NCBI RefSeq assembly: GCF_040419245.1
Contig: NZ_JAZHOH010000001.1
Span: 3,472,001-3,536,000, forward strand
Length of the DNA: 64,000 nucleotides
Source of the DNA: Ewingella sp. CoE-038-23
GTDB taxonomy: Bacteria; Pseudomonadota; Gammaproteobacteria; Enterobacterales; Enterobacteriaceae
Direction: 5' to 3'
The notes below the pieces were generated by a model that ran no database searches, was not told the origin of the DNA, and saw nothing but the letters and a program-made list of their open reading frames with translations. A program made the translations under genes and the position numbers. Below are positions 39,186 through 49,057 of this stretch, piece by piece (the stretch's first letter is position 1; each line of letters opens with the position of its first letter).

Positions 39186-39788
39186 ATGGTCCTGGTAACT
39201 CGTCCGGCCCCAGATTTCACAGCAGCAGCTGTACTTGGTAGCGGTGAAGTTGTTGATAACTTCAACTTCAAAAAACACACTGCGGGCAAACCAACTGTTC
39301 TGTTCTTCTGGCCAATGGACTTCACTTTCGTATGTCCTTCTGAGCTGATCGCTTTCGATCACCGTTACGAAGAATTCCAGAAGCGTGGCGTTGAAGTTGT
39401 TGGTGTTTCTTTCGACTCTGAATTCGTTCACAACGCATGGCGTAAAACCCCTGTTGAGAAAGGCGGCATCGGCGAAGTTAAATACGCGATGGTTGCTGAC
39501 ATCAAACGTGAAATTCAGAAAGCCTACGGTATCGAACACCCAGACGCTGGCGTTGCGCTGCGTGGTTCTTTCCTGATCGACAAAGAAGGCGTGGTTCGCC
39601 ACCAGGTTGTTAACGACCTGCCACTGGGCCGTAACATCGATGAAATGCTGCGTATGGTTGACGCGCTGCAATTCCACGAAGAGCACGGCGAAGTGTGCCC
39701 CGCTCAGTGGGAAAAAGGCAAACAAGGTATGGGCGCTTCTCCAGACGGCGTAGCTAAATACCTGTCAGAAAACGCATCAAACCTGTAA
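39186..39788 (+). CDS. 2-Cys peroxiredoxin (AhpC/TSA family)
   Basis: 200 aa from ATG at 39186 with AGGAG; an earlier in-frame ATG lacks a ribosome site. Peroxidatic Cys in 'FWPMDFTFVCPSELIAF', resolving Cys in 'EEHGEVCPAQWEKGKQ', and 'GVALRGSFLIDKEGVVRHQV'. Typical AhpC/TSA enzyme reducing H2O2 and organic peroxides. The codon use is strongly biased, indicating high expression. No reductase gene is adjacent. Confidence 0.95.
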   Translation: MVLVTRPAPDFTAAAVLGSGEVVDNFNFKKHTAGKPTVLFFWPMDFTFVCPSELIAFDHRYEEFQKRGVEVVGVSFDSEFVHNAWRKTPVEKGGIGEVKYAMVADIKREIQKAYGIEHPDAGVALRGSFLIDKEGVVRHQVVNDLPLGRNIDEMLRMVDALQFHEEHGEVCPAQWEKGKQGMGASPDGVAKYLSENASNL

Positions 39789-39831
39789 TTTTTATTAAGC
39801 CTCAGGGCTTTAAAAAAAATAACAGAGCAAT

Positions 39832-39861
39832 AACGGTCAGCCTAGCTGGCCGTTTTTTTTT
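39832..39861 (+). terminator. Peroxiredoxin terminator
   Basis: AACGGTCAG-cctag-CTGGCCGTT and T9. The 250 bases from here to ggt hold no gene; an AGAACC-tgaa-GGTTCT inverted repeat (40064-40079) lies shortly before ggt. Confidence 0.88.
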
Positions 39862-40110
39862 GGGATTTTTTTCCCGCATTTTTCCCGCATAGTCATCACC
39901 GTCTTCACATTTATTTCATAAAACTCTGCCCGATCAGTCCTATTCCATCTAACCTAAATACGTCTCATTTTTGCCTGCCACGTGGCGCGATAGATTGGCC
40001 TGCGCCTTGCATGGTTTCCTCCGGCAAGAATGAACGTTGTATAGAAAAAAAGCGTTATCACACAAGAACCTGAAGGTTCTGCACAGACAGGGTATCAAAC
40101 AGGAGTTTAT

Positions 40111-41871
40111 ATGTTACTTAAATGGAAAAAGCCGTTAACCATAATGGCATTGCTGGTCAGCGGCTCGCTTCACGCGGCGTCCAACCCCGCGGTAGAAGCC
40201 AAAAACGGCATGGTGGTCACTTCGCAATATCTGGCATCTCAGGTGGGTGTCGATATTCTCAAGATGGGCGGGAACGCCGTTGATGCCGCCGTGGCCGTTG
40301 GCTACGCTCAGGCCGTGGTTAACCCATGCTGTGGCAATATCGGCGGTGGGGGCTTCATGACGGTGCACCTTGCCGACGGCAAAGACACCTTTATCAATTT
40401 CCGCGAAACCGCCCCAGCCGCCGCCAGTGCCAACATGTATCTGGACGCCGATGGCAAAGTGAAAAAAGACGCCAGCCTGTATGGGTATCTCGCCTCGGGC
40501 GTTCCGGGCACCGTGCTCGGCATGGACACCGCCCAGCGCGAATACGGCAAGCTGACCCGCGAGCAGGTGATGGCTCCGGCGATTAAACTGGCCCGTGAAG
40601 GCTTTGTCCTCACCCGCGCCGACACGGATATCCTCGACACGACGGTAAAACGCTTCAAAGAAGACCCTGAGGCCGCGCGCATTTTCCTGCGCAAAGACGG
40701 CACTGCCCTACAACCGGGCGACAAACTGGTGCAAACCGACTTAGCCAACACGCTGGAATCCATTTCAAAACAGGGCCCGGATGCTTTTTACAAAGGTAAA
40801 ATCCCGGCCGCGGTGGAAGCCGCGTCAAACAAGGGTGGAGGCATCCTGACCGCCGCCGACTTCGCCAACTACAAAGTCACCGAGACGGCGCCAATCACCT
40901 GTAGCTATCGCGGCTACAAGTTTGTCTCAGCACCGCCACCAAGCTCTGGCGGCGTGACCATGTGCGAAATCCTCAACATCCTCGAAGGCTATGACCTGAA
41001 GAGCATGGGCTTTAACTCAGCGGCGTCCATTCACTATATGACTGAGGCCATGCGCCACGCCTACATGGACCGCAACACCTATCTCGGCGACCCGGAGTTC
41101 ATCAAGAACCCGATTGATCGTCTGGTCAGCAAAAGCTACGCCGAAGAGATTCGTAAGAAGATTCAGGCAGATAAGGCCACGCCTTCCGAACAAGTTCAGC
41201 CGGGAATGGAGCCGCACGAAAAGCCAGAAACCACTCATTACTCGATTGTCGACAGCATGGGTAACGCGGTTTCCACCACTTACACCGTCAACGGCCGCTT
41301 TGGTTCCGTGGTTATCGCGCCAGGAACCGGCTTCTTCCTGAATGACGAAATGGACGACTTCACGGTCAAAGTGGGTGAGAAAAACCTCTACGGTTTGGTG
41401 CAGGGCACGCGTAACTCCATCGCCCCCGGTAAGCGCCCACTATCCTCCATGAGCCCGAGCTTAGTGACCAAAGACGGCAAGATCTTCATGGTTCTGGGTT
41501 CACCGGGTGGTTCACGCATCATCACTATCACCCTGCAAACCGCCCTCAACGTGATTGATTTCGGCATGCCTCCGCAGGAAGCCGTTGACGCGCCGCGTAT
41601 CCACCACCAGTGGCTACCGGATGAGGTGTATTACGAGCAGCGAGGCGTTTCAGCCGACAGCCTGAACATTCTGGCCAAGATGGGCTACAAGATGGTTGAG
41701 CAGACCCCGTGGGGCGCGACCGAGCTGATTATGGTCGGCCTGCCGGGTGCGGTTGGCGTAACGCCGGCTAACTCGGGCAATGACTCGGCTGTGTCGGGCA
41801 AAGTGCGTGAAGGCTATCTGTATGGCGCGAATGATGTGCGTCGACCAGCTGGCGCCGCCATCGGCTATTAA
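40111..41871 (+). CDS. ggt: Gamma-glutamyltransferase, periplasmic
   Basis: 586 aa, AGGAG site. Sec signal peptide ending 'SGSLHA'. Family blocks: 'VGVDILKMGGNAVDAAVAVG', 'NPCCGNIGGGGFMTVHL', and the autoprocessing Thr in 'EKPETTHYSIVDSMGNAVST' that becomes the nucleophile of the small subunit; 'NDEMDDF' and 'KRPLSSMSPSLV' bind glutamate. It hydrolyses glutathione and gamma-glutamyl peptides. Confidence 0.96.
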   Translation: MLLKWKKPLTIMALLVSGSLHAASNPAVEAKNGMVVTSQYLASQVGVDILKMGGNAVDAAVAVGYAQAVVNPCCGNIGGGGFMTVHLADGKDTFINFRETAPAAASANMYLDADGKVKKDASLYGYLASGVPGTVLGMDTAQREYGKLTREQVMAPAIKLAREGFVLTRADTDILDTTVKRFKEDPEAARIFLRKDGTALQPGDKLVQTDLANTLESISKQGPDAFYKGKIPAAVEAASNKGGGILTAADFANYKVTETAPITCSYRGYKFVSAPPPSSGGVTMCEILNILEGYDLKSMGFNSAASIHYMTEAMRHAYMDRNTYLGDPEFIKNPIDRLVSKSYAEEIRKKIQADKATPSEQVQPGMEPHEKPETTHYSIVDSMGNAVSTTYTVNGRFGSVVIAPGTGFFLNDEMDDFTVKVGEKNLYGLVQGTRNSIAPGKRPLSSMSPSLVTKDGKIFMVLGSPGGSRIITITLQTALNVIDFGMPPQEAVDAPRIHHQWLPDEVYYEQRGVSADSLNILAKMGYKMVEQTPWGATELIMVGLPGAVGVTPANSGNDSAVSGKVREGYLYGANDVRRPAGAAIGY

Positions 41872-41899
41872 CCTTAACCTTCATCCTTCGCACCGTATC

Positions 41900-41970
41900 G
41901 GCGTTGGCTGCCTGCCCTCACCTCAGTCACTTACTGATGTAAGCTCCTGAGGATTCGGGCAGTTGCCGCC
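41900..41970. repeat. REP-like intergenic palindrome
   Basis: A long imperfect inverted repeat: GGCGTTGGCTGCCTGCCC and CCTCAG on the left, CTGAGG and CGGGCAGTTGCCGCC on the right, around TCACTTACTGATGTAAGC. From memory, very similar units are scattered through Serratia/Yersinia/Pectobacterium intergenic DNA. Confidence 0.5.
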
Positions 41971-42008
41971 TTGATACAGCGCGAATGATTTTGGTTAAAC
42001 ATAAATAT

Positions 42009-42049
42009 GAAAAAGCCCCGAGCTTATGTGAGCGCGGGGCTTTTCTTTT
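42009..42049. terminator. Bidirectional terminator between ggt and proY
   Basis: GAAAAGCCCCG...CGGGGCTTTTC stem with T-rich flanks on both sides, serving the convergent ggt and proY genes. Confidence 0.82.
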
Positions 42050-42068
42050 AACGGATGTAAGTGCTTGC

Positions 42069-43466
42069 TTAGCTTTGCGCCGCCAGCTTCTTGCGGTCGT
42101 TGCGGCGTTTAAACGCGTAACCGATAAGCAGCACGGCGACCCACACCAGCCCGGCGTAAAGAGACACGCGCGTGGTTGGGAAGTAGCCGATTAAGCCAAT
42201 GATAAAGAATAGGAAGATAATCGCGATAACCGAGGTAAACACCCCGCCGCGCAGTGGGAATTCCAGCTCGCTCACCTGCTGTTTGCTCAGTTTGCGGCGG
42301 AAGGCGATTTGCGAGAACAAAATCATAATCCACACCCACACGGTAGCGAAGGTCGCCAGCGAGGCAATAACCAGGAAGACGTTTTCCGGCATGATGTAGT
42401 TGAGATACACCGCCACCAGCAGCGCCGCCATCATCACCAACACCGTGACCCAGGGAATGCCGCGACGCGACACCTTGCTGAACATCTTCGGCGCGTGGCC
42501 TTGACCCGCCATGCCGTGCAGCATGCGACCCACGCCAAACACGTCGCTGTTAATCGCTGAAAGCGAGGCGGTGATCACCACGAAATTCAAAATACCGGCA
42601 GCAATGGTGATGCCCATGTGCTGGAAAGTCAGCACGAACGGGCTGCCCTGCGTCCCGACCTGATTCCACGGGAAGATAGACATAATCACGAACAGCGTGC
42701 CCACGTAGAACACCAGAATGCGCCACGGCACGGAGTTAATGGCTTTCGGAATCGATTTCTTCGGATCTTCAGCTTCTCCGGCGGTGATACCAATAATCTC
42801 AATCCCGCCGTAGGCAAACATCACCAGCTGGAGCGAGAGAATGGTGCCCATAATCCCCTGACTGAAGAAGCCGCCGTTGCTCCACAAATTGTGAATGCCG
42901 GTCGGCTGCCCGCCGTTGCCGATACCCCAAATAATGATGCCAAAGCCCGCCACAATCATGATGATGATGGTCAGCACTTTGAAGAAGGAGAACCAGAACT
43001 CCAGCTCGCCGAAAACTCTGACGCTCATCAGGTTGATGCCACCGATGATAAGCACCACGCTCAGCACCCAAATCCAGTGAGGCACCTCGGGGAACCAGAC
43101 GCCCATATAGATGCCGAAGGCGGTGACGTCGGCGATGGCGACAATCAAAATCTCGAAGCAGTAGGTCCAACCGGTGATGTAACCCGCCAATGGCCCGAGA
43201 TAATCCTGCGCGTAGCGCGAAAACGAGCCGCTCTGCGGGTTGTTAACCGACATCTCACCCAGCGCGCGCATGATGATAAACGCCACGATCCCGCCGACCA
43301 GATAGGCCAGCAACACGCTTGGCCCGGCTAATTTAATCGCGTCCGCCGAGCCGTAAAACAGGCCGGTGCCGATGGCCGAGCCGAGCGCCATAAAGCGAAT
43401 GTGTCGGGTAGTCAGGCCGCGTTTTAACTTAGTCGCTGGCGGCTCTTTCTCAACTGATTGCTGCAT
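42069..43466 (-). CDS. proY: APC-family amino acid permease ProY
   Basis: 465 aa, about twelve transmembrane segments. '[20 protein letters not shown]' then '[19 protein letters not shown]' is the APC signature; '[20 protein letters not shown]', '[18 protein letters not shown]'. Position after brnQ and sequence style match E. coli proY, a proline permease cryptic in that species. Amino acid:proton symport in the inner membrane. Confidence 0.9.
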   Translation of the reverse strand: MQQSVEKEPPATKLKRGLTTRHIRFMALGSAIGTGLFYGSADAIKLAGPSVLLAYLVGGIVAFIIMRALGEMSVNNPQSGSFSRYAQDYLGPLAGYITGWTYCFEILIVAIADVTAFGIYMGVWFPEVPHWIWVLSVVLIIGGINLMSVRVFGELEFWFSFFKVLTIIIMIVAGFGIIIWGIGNGGQPTGIHNLWSNGGFFSQGIMGTILSLQLVMFAYGGIEIIGITAGEAEDPKKSIPKAINSVPWRILVFYVGTLFVIMSIFPWNQVGTQGSPFVLTFQHMGITIAAGILNFVVITASLSAINSDVFGVGRMLHGMAGQGHAPKMFSKVSRRGIPWVTVLVMMAALLVAVYLNYIMPENVFLVIASLATFATVWVWIMILFSQIAFRRKLSKQQVSELEFPLRGGVFTSVIAIIFLFFIIGLIGYFPTTRVSLYAGLVWVAVLLIGYAFKRRNDRKKLAAQS

Positions 43467-43521
43467 GTGAATTTATCCAATTCCTTTGTTCATCAAGGCT
43501 GATGAGGGACTCAAACCAATG

Positions 43522-43549
43522 AAAAAGCCACGGAAGGGTTTTCCGTGGC
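43522..43549 (-). terminator. brnQ terminator
   Basis: GCCACGGAA-aaccc-TTCCGTGGC with T5 on the minus strand, between brnQ and proY, so the two are probably separate transcripts or only partly coupled. Confidence 0.85.
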
Positions 43550-43620
43550 CTGATTGGCGAAACATTCTTCAAACGCAATTATATGACTGAAACGTGACGC
43601 CAGTGAACCACCAATGTCAT

Positions 43621-44940
43621 TTACTGATGAGCCGTCACGCTGCGCGGTCCGCTAATCTTGTCGTAAATCCCAGCGAGAACCAGCATCACCAGCGAAGGTG
43701 GCAACCATGCCAGGCCCTGCGCCGCCAGCGGCAGATTCGCAGTCCAGGCTGGCATGATATCAGCCAGAGCCGAGGCTTTAACGCCATCCACCAGTCCGAA
43801 CAGCAGGCTAACCACCATTACCGGTGCCACGATGCGCGTGGTGCTATTCCACCAGCGCAGGGTGAAGCTCAGCACCACCAGCACGATACAAGGCGGGTAA
43901 ATCGCGGTCAGCACCGGGATAGAAATCTGAATCAAATGGCTCAGGCCCAGATTCGACACCAGCATAGAGAACAGGCCGAGGATAAACACCAGCGAGCGGT
44001 AAGAGAGCGGCAGATACTGGGCGAAGAACTCCGCGCAGGCGCAGGTCAGGCCCACCGCCGTCACCATACAGGCGATGAAAATCAGCGCGCCAAGGAAGAA
44101 GCTGCCCACGCCGCCGAAGGTGTGTTCGACATAAGCATGCAGAATAACCGCGCCGTTAGTGGCGTCAGGCACCAGCGAGGCGCTATTTTCGCCCAGTTTG
44201 AACAGGCTGAGGTAGACCAGCATCAGGCCGACACCGGCAATCAGGCCCGCCAAAATAGTGTAGCGAGTCAGCAGCTTGGCGTCGGACACGCCGCGAGAGC
44301 GCGCCGCGTTAACGATAACAATACCAAACACCATCGCGCCCAGCGTATCCATCGTCAGGTAACCATTGACGAAACCGCTGGAGAAAGGCACGTGCTGGTA
44401 GGCTTCGGCAGCAGGCATGCTCTGCCCCGCTGGCCACAGCACGGCGGCCAGGCCTAACACGCCCAGCGCGACCATTTTCAGCGGCGCGAGGAAGTGGCCC
44501 ACGGTGTCCAGCAGGCGGCCCGGATAGAGGGAGATACCAATCACCAGCGCGAAGTAAACGACGCTATAAATGAACAGCGGCAGCGGGCCGTCGCCGGTTA
44601 GTGGTGCGATCCCGACTTCAAAAGAGACGGTAGCAGTACGCGGCGTAGCGAACAGCGGCCCGACGGCCAGATAGCAAACCGTGGCCAGCAAAATGCCCGC
44701 GGCGCGGCCAATCGGCGAGCTCAGCGCGTCAACACCACCACCCACACGAGCCAGTGCAATCACGGTCATGACCGGCAGGCCCACGGCGGTTATCATAAAC
44801 CCTGCCGCCGCCCACCAGACTGCGGGACCGGCCTGTAAACCGACCATCGGCGGGAAGATGATATTCCCGGCACCGACGAATAAGGCGAAGGTCATAAAGC
44901 CCAACGCCAAAATATCTTTGCTTGATAAACGAGTACTCAT
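43621..44940 (-). CDS. brnQ: Branched-chain amino acid transporter BrnQ
   Basis: 439 aa, about twelve transmembrane segments. '[20 protein letters not shown]', '[12 protein letters not shown]', 'NYGLGSR'-type loops and '[20 protein letters not shown]' match LIVCS-family BrnQ. It imports Leu, Ile and Val with Na+ or H+. The 520 bases upstream to phoR hold the phoR terminator and no gene. Confidence 0.95.
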   Translation of the reverse strand: MSTRLSSKDILALGFMTFALFVGAGNIIFPPMVGLQAGPAVWWAAAGFMITAVGLPVMTVIALARVGGGVDALSSPIGRAAGILLATVCYLAVGPLFATPRTATVSFEVGIAPLTGDGPLPLFIYSVVYFALVIGISLYPGRLLDTVGHFLAPLKMVALGVLGLAAVLWPAGQSMPAAEAYQHVPFSSGFVNGYLTMDTLGAMVFGIVIVNAARSRGVSDAKLLTRYTILAGLIAGVGLMLVYLSLFKLGENSASLVPDATNGAVILHAYVEHTFGGVGSFFLGALIFIACMVTAVGLTCACAEFFAQYLPLSYRSLVFILGLFSMLVSNLGLSHLIQISIPVLTAIYPPCIVLVVLSFTLRWWNSTTRIVAPVMVVSLLFGLVDGVKASALADIMPAWTANLPLAAQGLAWLPPSLVMLVLAGIYDKISGPRSVTAHQ

Positions 44941-45404
44941 GATTGGTGTCGTGTTGCCTGTTCAAATGAATAAAGTGACCGATGCTAACGCCTGTTCTTT
45001 CGTTATAACGTCAATGAGCGAGATAACCGCCTGACAATGCCATTTCGAGGAGAGAAAGAAGCCTAAAATGCCTGATGATATGCAGATGAAATGTTGTAAT
45101 TCAGGAATAGTTCAGCGACAGCGGGCGCTAAGGTAAACGTTTATGTCGTGAAAAGGCAAGCCGAGATCCAAAAAGCAGAGCCTTAGACCAGACTTTTACC
45201 AAAAAGCAGTGCATATCACTAAGTCACTAGAGATATGCAAAACATGATATGTATGATTATTCATCAAATTAAGCACAAGATACAGACTATTGCCGCTAAA
45301 ACTGCGCGAAATCACCAAGAACCGGTCGTTTCCCGCACGTTTATAAGGTGTTAATGAAAGGTTGAGCTACTGATTGGCAGGCTGGGGTAAGCCTCTGGCA
45401 GAAA

Positions 45405-45440
45405 AGAAAAAAGCTGCCCGATGAGCAGCTTTTATTTTTT
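45405..45440 (-). terminator. phoBR terminator
   Basis: AAGCTGC-tcatcgg-GCAGCTT with T-rich flanks, twenty bases after the phoR stop. Confidence 0.8.
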
Positions 45441-45461
45441 AACATTTATGCCAGCAGAATA

Positions 45462-46787
45462 TTACTTCGTATCTTTCACTTTGCCCGGCGTAGCGGAACT
45501 GGCTGGCACCACCAGACGCTGTGGCAGGGTAAACATAAATCGCGTGCCGACACCCACTTCGCTCATGATATCCAGCTTGGAGTTGTGGTGGCTGAGCGCG
45601 TGCTTAACGATTGCCAGCCCCAGCCCGCTGCCGCCCGTCTGTCTAGATCGCGCTTTGTCGACGCGGTAGAAGCGCTCCGTCAGGCGCGGCAGGTGCTGTG
45701 GCTCAATGCCCGGCCCGTTATCACTGACCTGAAACTGCGCCCCCAGCGGCGTTTGCTGCCAGCTGACTTCAATGCGCGTGCCAGTCGGCGTGTGGTTCAC
45801 CGAGTTATACACCAGGTTAGACACCGCGCTGCGCAGCTGATCTTCATTGCCAAACACCTGCAACTTGTCGTTTACGCGGAACACAATCTCGTGGCGACCA
45901 TTGCTTAAAGTCTGCACCTCGCGCTCCAGCATACCCATCATCAGCGGCATATCCACCTTCTCATTGAGATCAATGTTGGTGGCTGCTTCGATGCGAGACA
46001 GCGTCAGCAGCTGTTTCACCAGTCCGTCCATGCGTCGCGTCTGCTCCTGCATGGTGTCTAGCGCCTTGCTGCGGAATGGCTCTTCCAGCTTGGCGTCTTC
46101 CATCATCTCCAGATAGCCCTGCAACACGGTCAGCGGCGTGCGCAGCTCATGACTGACGTTGGCGAAGAAGTTGCGACGCGCCCCTTCCAGCTGGCGCATT
46201 TGGGTGACGTCACGCGCCACCATCAGCAGCTGACCTTCGGAATAAGGCATCACGCGGAACTCAACGTAGTGCTCATTGTTGAGCTGCAAATTCAGCGCGC
46301 GGTTAAATTCTCGGTTCTGAATCCAGCTGCGAAACTCGGGGTAACGCAGCAGGTTGAAGATATGCTGCCCGTTATCTTCCGGCCAGCGGAATCCCAACAA
46401 ATCCTGAGCCAAGCCGTTACACCAGAAAATATTGCCTTCTTCGGTCGCCAGCACCACGGCATCGGGCAGAGACTCTGCCCCGCTGCGAAAACGTTTGATG
46501 AGTTGACCGAGTTCACGCCGACGCCGACGGTTACGCATTTGCATCTGGTTCAACCCATAAAACAGCGGTTCCCAGCTCCAGCGACCATTTGGTGGGGTGA
46601 TGCTGCGATCGAGCCACAGCCAGTGAGAGAGTTTAAGCTGGTTATAATAGTTCCAGCCCAGCGCCGCCAGCAGCGACGCAAATAGCAGCCATCCGTAATG
46701 GCCGAAGAAAATACCGATGATCAATGCTGGCAGACAGAACAGAAACAGTTCCCCCGCCAGACGCTTCCAGGACAGACGTTCTAACAC
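45462..46787 (-). CDS. phoR: Phosphate regulon sensor kinase PhoR
   Basis: 441 aa. Two N-terminal transmembrane helices with a short loop, an Arg-rich stretch ('[16 protein letters not shown]'), PAS domain (about 95-195), H-box '[20 protein letters not shown]', N-box '[14 protein letters not shown]', G-boxes 'DNGPGIEP' and '[12 protein letters not shown]'. It senses phosphate status through Pst/PhoU and phosphorylates PhoB. Confidence 0.97.
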   Translation of the reverse strand: MLERLSWKRLAGELFLFCLPALIIGIFFGHYGWLLFASLLAALGWNYYNQLKLSHWLWLDRSITPPNGRWSWEPLFYGLNQMQMRNRRRRRELGQLIKRFRSGAESLPDAVVLATEEGNIFWCNGLAQDLLGFRWPEDNGQHIFNLLRYPEFRSWIQNREFNRALNLQLNNEHYVEFRVMPYSEGQLLMVARDVTQMRQLEGARRNFFANVSHELRTPLTVLQGYLEMMEDAKLEEPFRSKALDTMQEQTRRMDGLVKQLLTLSRIEAATNIDLNEKVDMPLMMGMLEREVQTLSNGRHEIVFRVNDKLQVFGNEDQLRSAVSNLVYNSVNHTPTGTRIEVSWQQTPLGAQFQVSDNGPGIEPQHLPRLTERFYRVDKARSRQTGGSGLGLAIVKHALSHHNSKLDIMSEVGVGTRFMFTLPQRLVVPASSATPGKVKDTK

Positions 46788-46828
46788 ACAGATTCTCCGC
46801 TGCGGCGAGCCGAAAGGCCCCTACATAC

Positions 46829-46896
46829 TATACCCAAAATCATGGGGTTACCGAGCGCGGCCTTGCGCCCAGACAACCTGACGTATCAAGGGTATA
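46829..46896. repeat. Short repeat with TATACCC ends between phoB and phoR
   Basis: About 68 bases bounded by TATACCC and GGGTATA inverted ends, with AAAATCATGG after the left end. Enterobacterial intergenic repeats with such ends are common; this one appears degraded. It would form a hairpin in the phoBR mRNA and could lower phoR relative to phoB. Confidence 0.42.
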
Positions 46897-46902
46897 AATG
46901 AC

Positions 46903-47592
46903 TCAGTAACGGGTAGAGAACCGGTAACCCGTTCCACGTACCGTTTGAATCATTCTGTCATGTCCGCTGGTTTCTAACGCTTTGCGCAAGCGACGAATAT
47001 GAACGTCTACCGTGCGATCTTCAACATATACGTTAGTGCCCCAGACGTTATTCAGCAACTGCTCACGGCTGTAAACCCGCTCAGAATGCGTCATAAAGAA
47101 GTGCAGCAATTTGAATTCTGTTGGCCCCATGTCCAGCGCCTGCTCGTTCGCCATTACGCGATGTGAAGAAGGGTCGAGGCTCAGCCCCTGCATGTCGATC
47201 ACTTCTTCCACCGCCATCGGGGAAATTCGACGCATTACGGCTTTAATACGCGCCACCAGCTCTTTCGGGGAGAAAGGCTTGGTGATGTAGTCGTCCGCGC
47301 CCACTTCCAGACCGCGCACTCGGTCTTCCTCTTCGCCACGGGCTGTCAGCATCATGACCGGGATTTCACGCGTTAGGGCTTCACGTTTAAGATGTTTGAT
47401 AAACTGAATGCCGGAACCGCCCGGTAACATCCAGTCGAGCAAAATAAGCTCGGGGAATGGCTCAATCAACCGGGCAACTGCCGAGTCGAAATCTTCTGCT
47501 TCCACTGCCTGATAGCCGTTTTGTTCCAGCACAAAGCACACCATTTCACGGATCGGAGCTTCATCTTCAACCACTAAAATACGTCTAGCCAT
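46903..47592 (-). CDS. phoB: Phosphate regulon response regulator PhoB
   Basis: 229 aa from ATG at 47590-47592 with AGGAC. Receiver: '[20 protein letters not shown]', phospho-Asp in '[20 protein letters not shown]', Lys in '[20 protein letters not shown]'. OmpR-type winged helix: '[20 protein letters not shown]', '[16 protein letters not shown]'. It activates the Pho regulon and itself through a Pho box upstream. Confidence 0.97.
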   Translation of the reverse strand: MARRILVVEDEAPIREMVCFVLEQNGYQAVEAEDFDSAVARLIEPFPELILLDWMLPGGSGIQFIKHLKREALTREIPVMMLTARGEEEDRVRGLEVGADDYITKPFSPKELVARIKAVMRRISPMAVEEVIDMQGLSLDPSSHRVMANEQALDMGPTEFKLLHFFMTHSERVYSREQLLNNVWGTNVYVEDRTVDVHIRRLRKALETSGHDRMIQTVRGTGYRFSTRY

Positions 47593-47640
47593 CGTAGGTC
47601 CTGCCAAAAGGTTAGCGATCATTGTTTGATTGCGGAGGGG

Positions 47641-47674
47641 ATTATGCGTCAGTTTTGTGACATTTTTATGAAAA
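47641..47674 (-). promoter_or_regulatory. Pho box and -10 of phoB
   Basis: Minus strand TTTTCATAAAAATGTCACA then AAACTGACGCATAAT: direct 7-base units (T-TCATA-A / TGTCACA / CTGACGC) as in the E. coli phoB promoter, with -10 CATAAT at 47641-47646. Supports PhoB autoactivation. Confidence 0.8.
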
Positions 47675-47818
47675 TCGCTCAGCAGCCAAACTAAGTGTAG
47701 CTAAGCCTTCATTAATGCGTCATGTCGTTGAAATCCGCCTGATTTAGCGAGGACAGCCCCCAGCCTGACGTTTATACTTTGCGGCAAACTGTTGCAGCAC
47801 ACCACCGACGGGAGTTTC

Positions 47819-49057
47819 ATGCGCCTGATCCACACTTCAGACTGGCACCTTGGCCAGTATTTCTTCACCAAAAGCCGTGCCGCCGAGCATCAGGCATTCT
47901 TGCGCTGGTTGATAGAACAGGTGGAACGCCATCAGGTTGACGCCGTGATTGTGGCAGGCGATATCTTTGATACCGGCTCGCCGCCGAGCTACGCCCGCGA
48001 GCTGTACAACCGATTTGTGGTCGAGCTGCAAACCACCGGCTGCCAGTTGATCGTGCTGGCGGGCAACCACGACTCGGTCGCCACGCTGAATGAGTCCCGC
48101 GAGCTGCTCTCCTGTCTGAATACCCGGGTGATTGCCACCGTGGGCGAAGACTTATCCCAGCAGGTTCTGACCTTAAATCATCGCGACGGCACGCCGGGCG
48201 CAGTGCTGTGCGCCATTCCCTTCCTGCGCCCGCGCGACCTGATTGCCAGTCAGGCCGGGCAGTCCGGCAGCGACAAGCAGCTGGCGTTACAGGAAGCCAT
48301 CGCCGCGCACTATGACGCGCTGTATCAGGCGGCGCAGACCGAACGCCAGAAACTCGGCCTGCCTCTGCCGATCATCGCCACTGGCCACCTGACCACCGTC
48401 GGCGTCAGCACCTCAGACTCAGTGCGCGACATTTATATCGGCACCCTCGACGCCTTCCCGGCGCAGGCTTTTCCGCCGGTGGATTATGTCGCCCTTGGGC
48501 ACATTCACCGCGCCCAGTGCGTGGCGAAAACCGAGCATATTCGCTACAGCGGCTCGCCGATTGCCCTGAGCTTCGACGAGCTGAGCAAGGTAAAAAGCGT
48601 CTATCTATTGGATTTTACCGGCGACCAGTTAAACAGCATCGACACGCTGGAGATCCCGCAATTCCAACCAATGCAGATGATCAAAGGCTCTTTGGCGGAA
48701 ATTGAACAGCAGTTGAAACAATTTACCGACGCCGCCCGCGACAAGCCGGTGTGGCTGGATATTGAGGTCGCCACGCAGGACTACCTGAGCGATATTCAAC
48801 GCCGCATTCAGGCTCTCACCGCCGACCTGCCGGTTGAAGTGGTGCTGCTGCGCCGCAGCAAAGAGCAGCGGCTGAACAGCATTTCTCAGCAGGAAAAAGA
48901 GACCTTGAGCGAGCTGAGCGTCAGCGAAGTTTTCGAGCGCCGTCTGGCACTGGAAAGCGAAGTCGATGAAAGCCGCCAAAGCAGAATGCGCACCCTGTTC
49001 GCGCAAATCGTAGAACAAGTACAAAGCGGCGAGTCAGCGGAGGACCGCGCACAATGA
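47819..49057 (+). CDS. sbcD: SbcCD nuclease subunit D
   Basis: 412 aa from ATG at 47819 ('[15 protein letters not shown]', GGGAG site). Calcineurin-like phosphoesterase motifs: 'DWHLGQ', '[20 protein letters not shown]', '[20 protein letters not shown]', '[12 protein letters not shown]'. With SbcC it cleaves hairpins and protein-blocked DNA ends. Its last four bases overlap sbcC. Confidence 0.97.
   Translation: MRLIHTSDWHLGQYFFTKSRAAEHQAFLRWLIEQVERHQVDAVIVAGDIFDTGSPPSYARELYNRFVVELQTTGCQLIVLAGNHDSVATLNESRELLSCLNTRVIATVGEDLSQQVLTLNHRDGTPGAVLCAIPFLRPRDLIASQAGQSGSDKQLALQEAIAAHYDALYQAAQTERQKLGLPLPIIATGHLTTVGVSTSDSVRDIYIGTLDAFPAQAFPPVDYVALGHIHRAQCVAKTEHIRYSGSPIALSFDELSKVKSVYLLDFTGDQLNSIDTLEIPQFQPMQMIKGSLAEIEQQLKQFTDAARDKPVWLDIEVATQDYLSDIQRRIQALTADLPVEVVLLRRSKEQRLNSISQQEKETLSELSVSEVFERRLALESEVDESRQSRMRTLFAQIVEQVQSGESAEDRAQ

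Noticed and set aside
42618..43331. 237-codon frame opposite proY, and 287 codons opposite brnQ (43594-44457)
   Set aside because: Antisense frames of transmembrane transporters give long His/Asn/Gln-rich open stretches; no ribosome site or domain.
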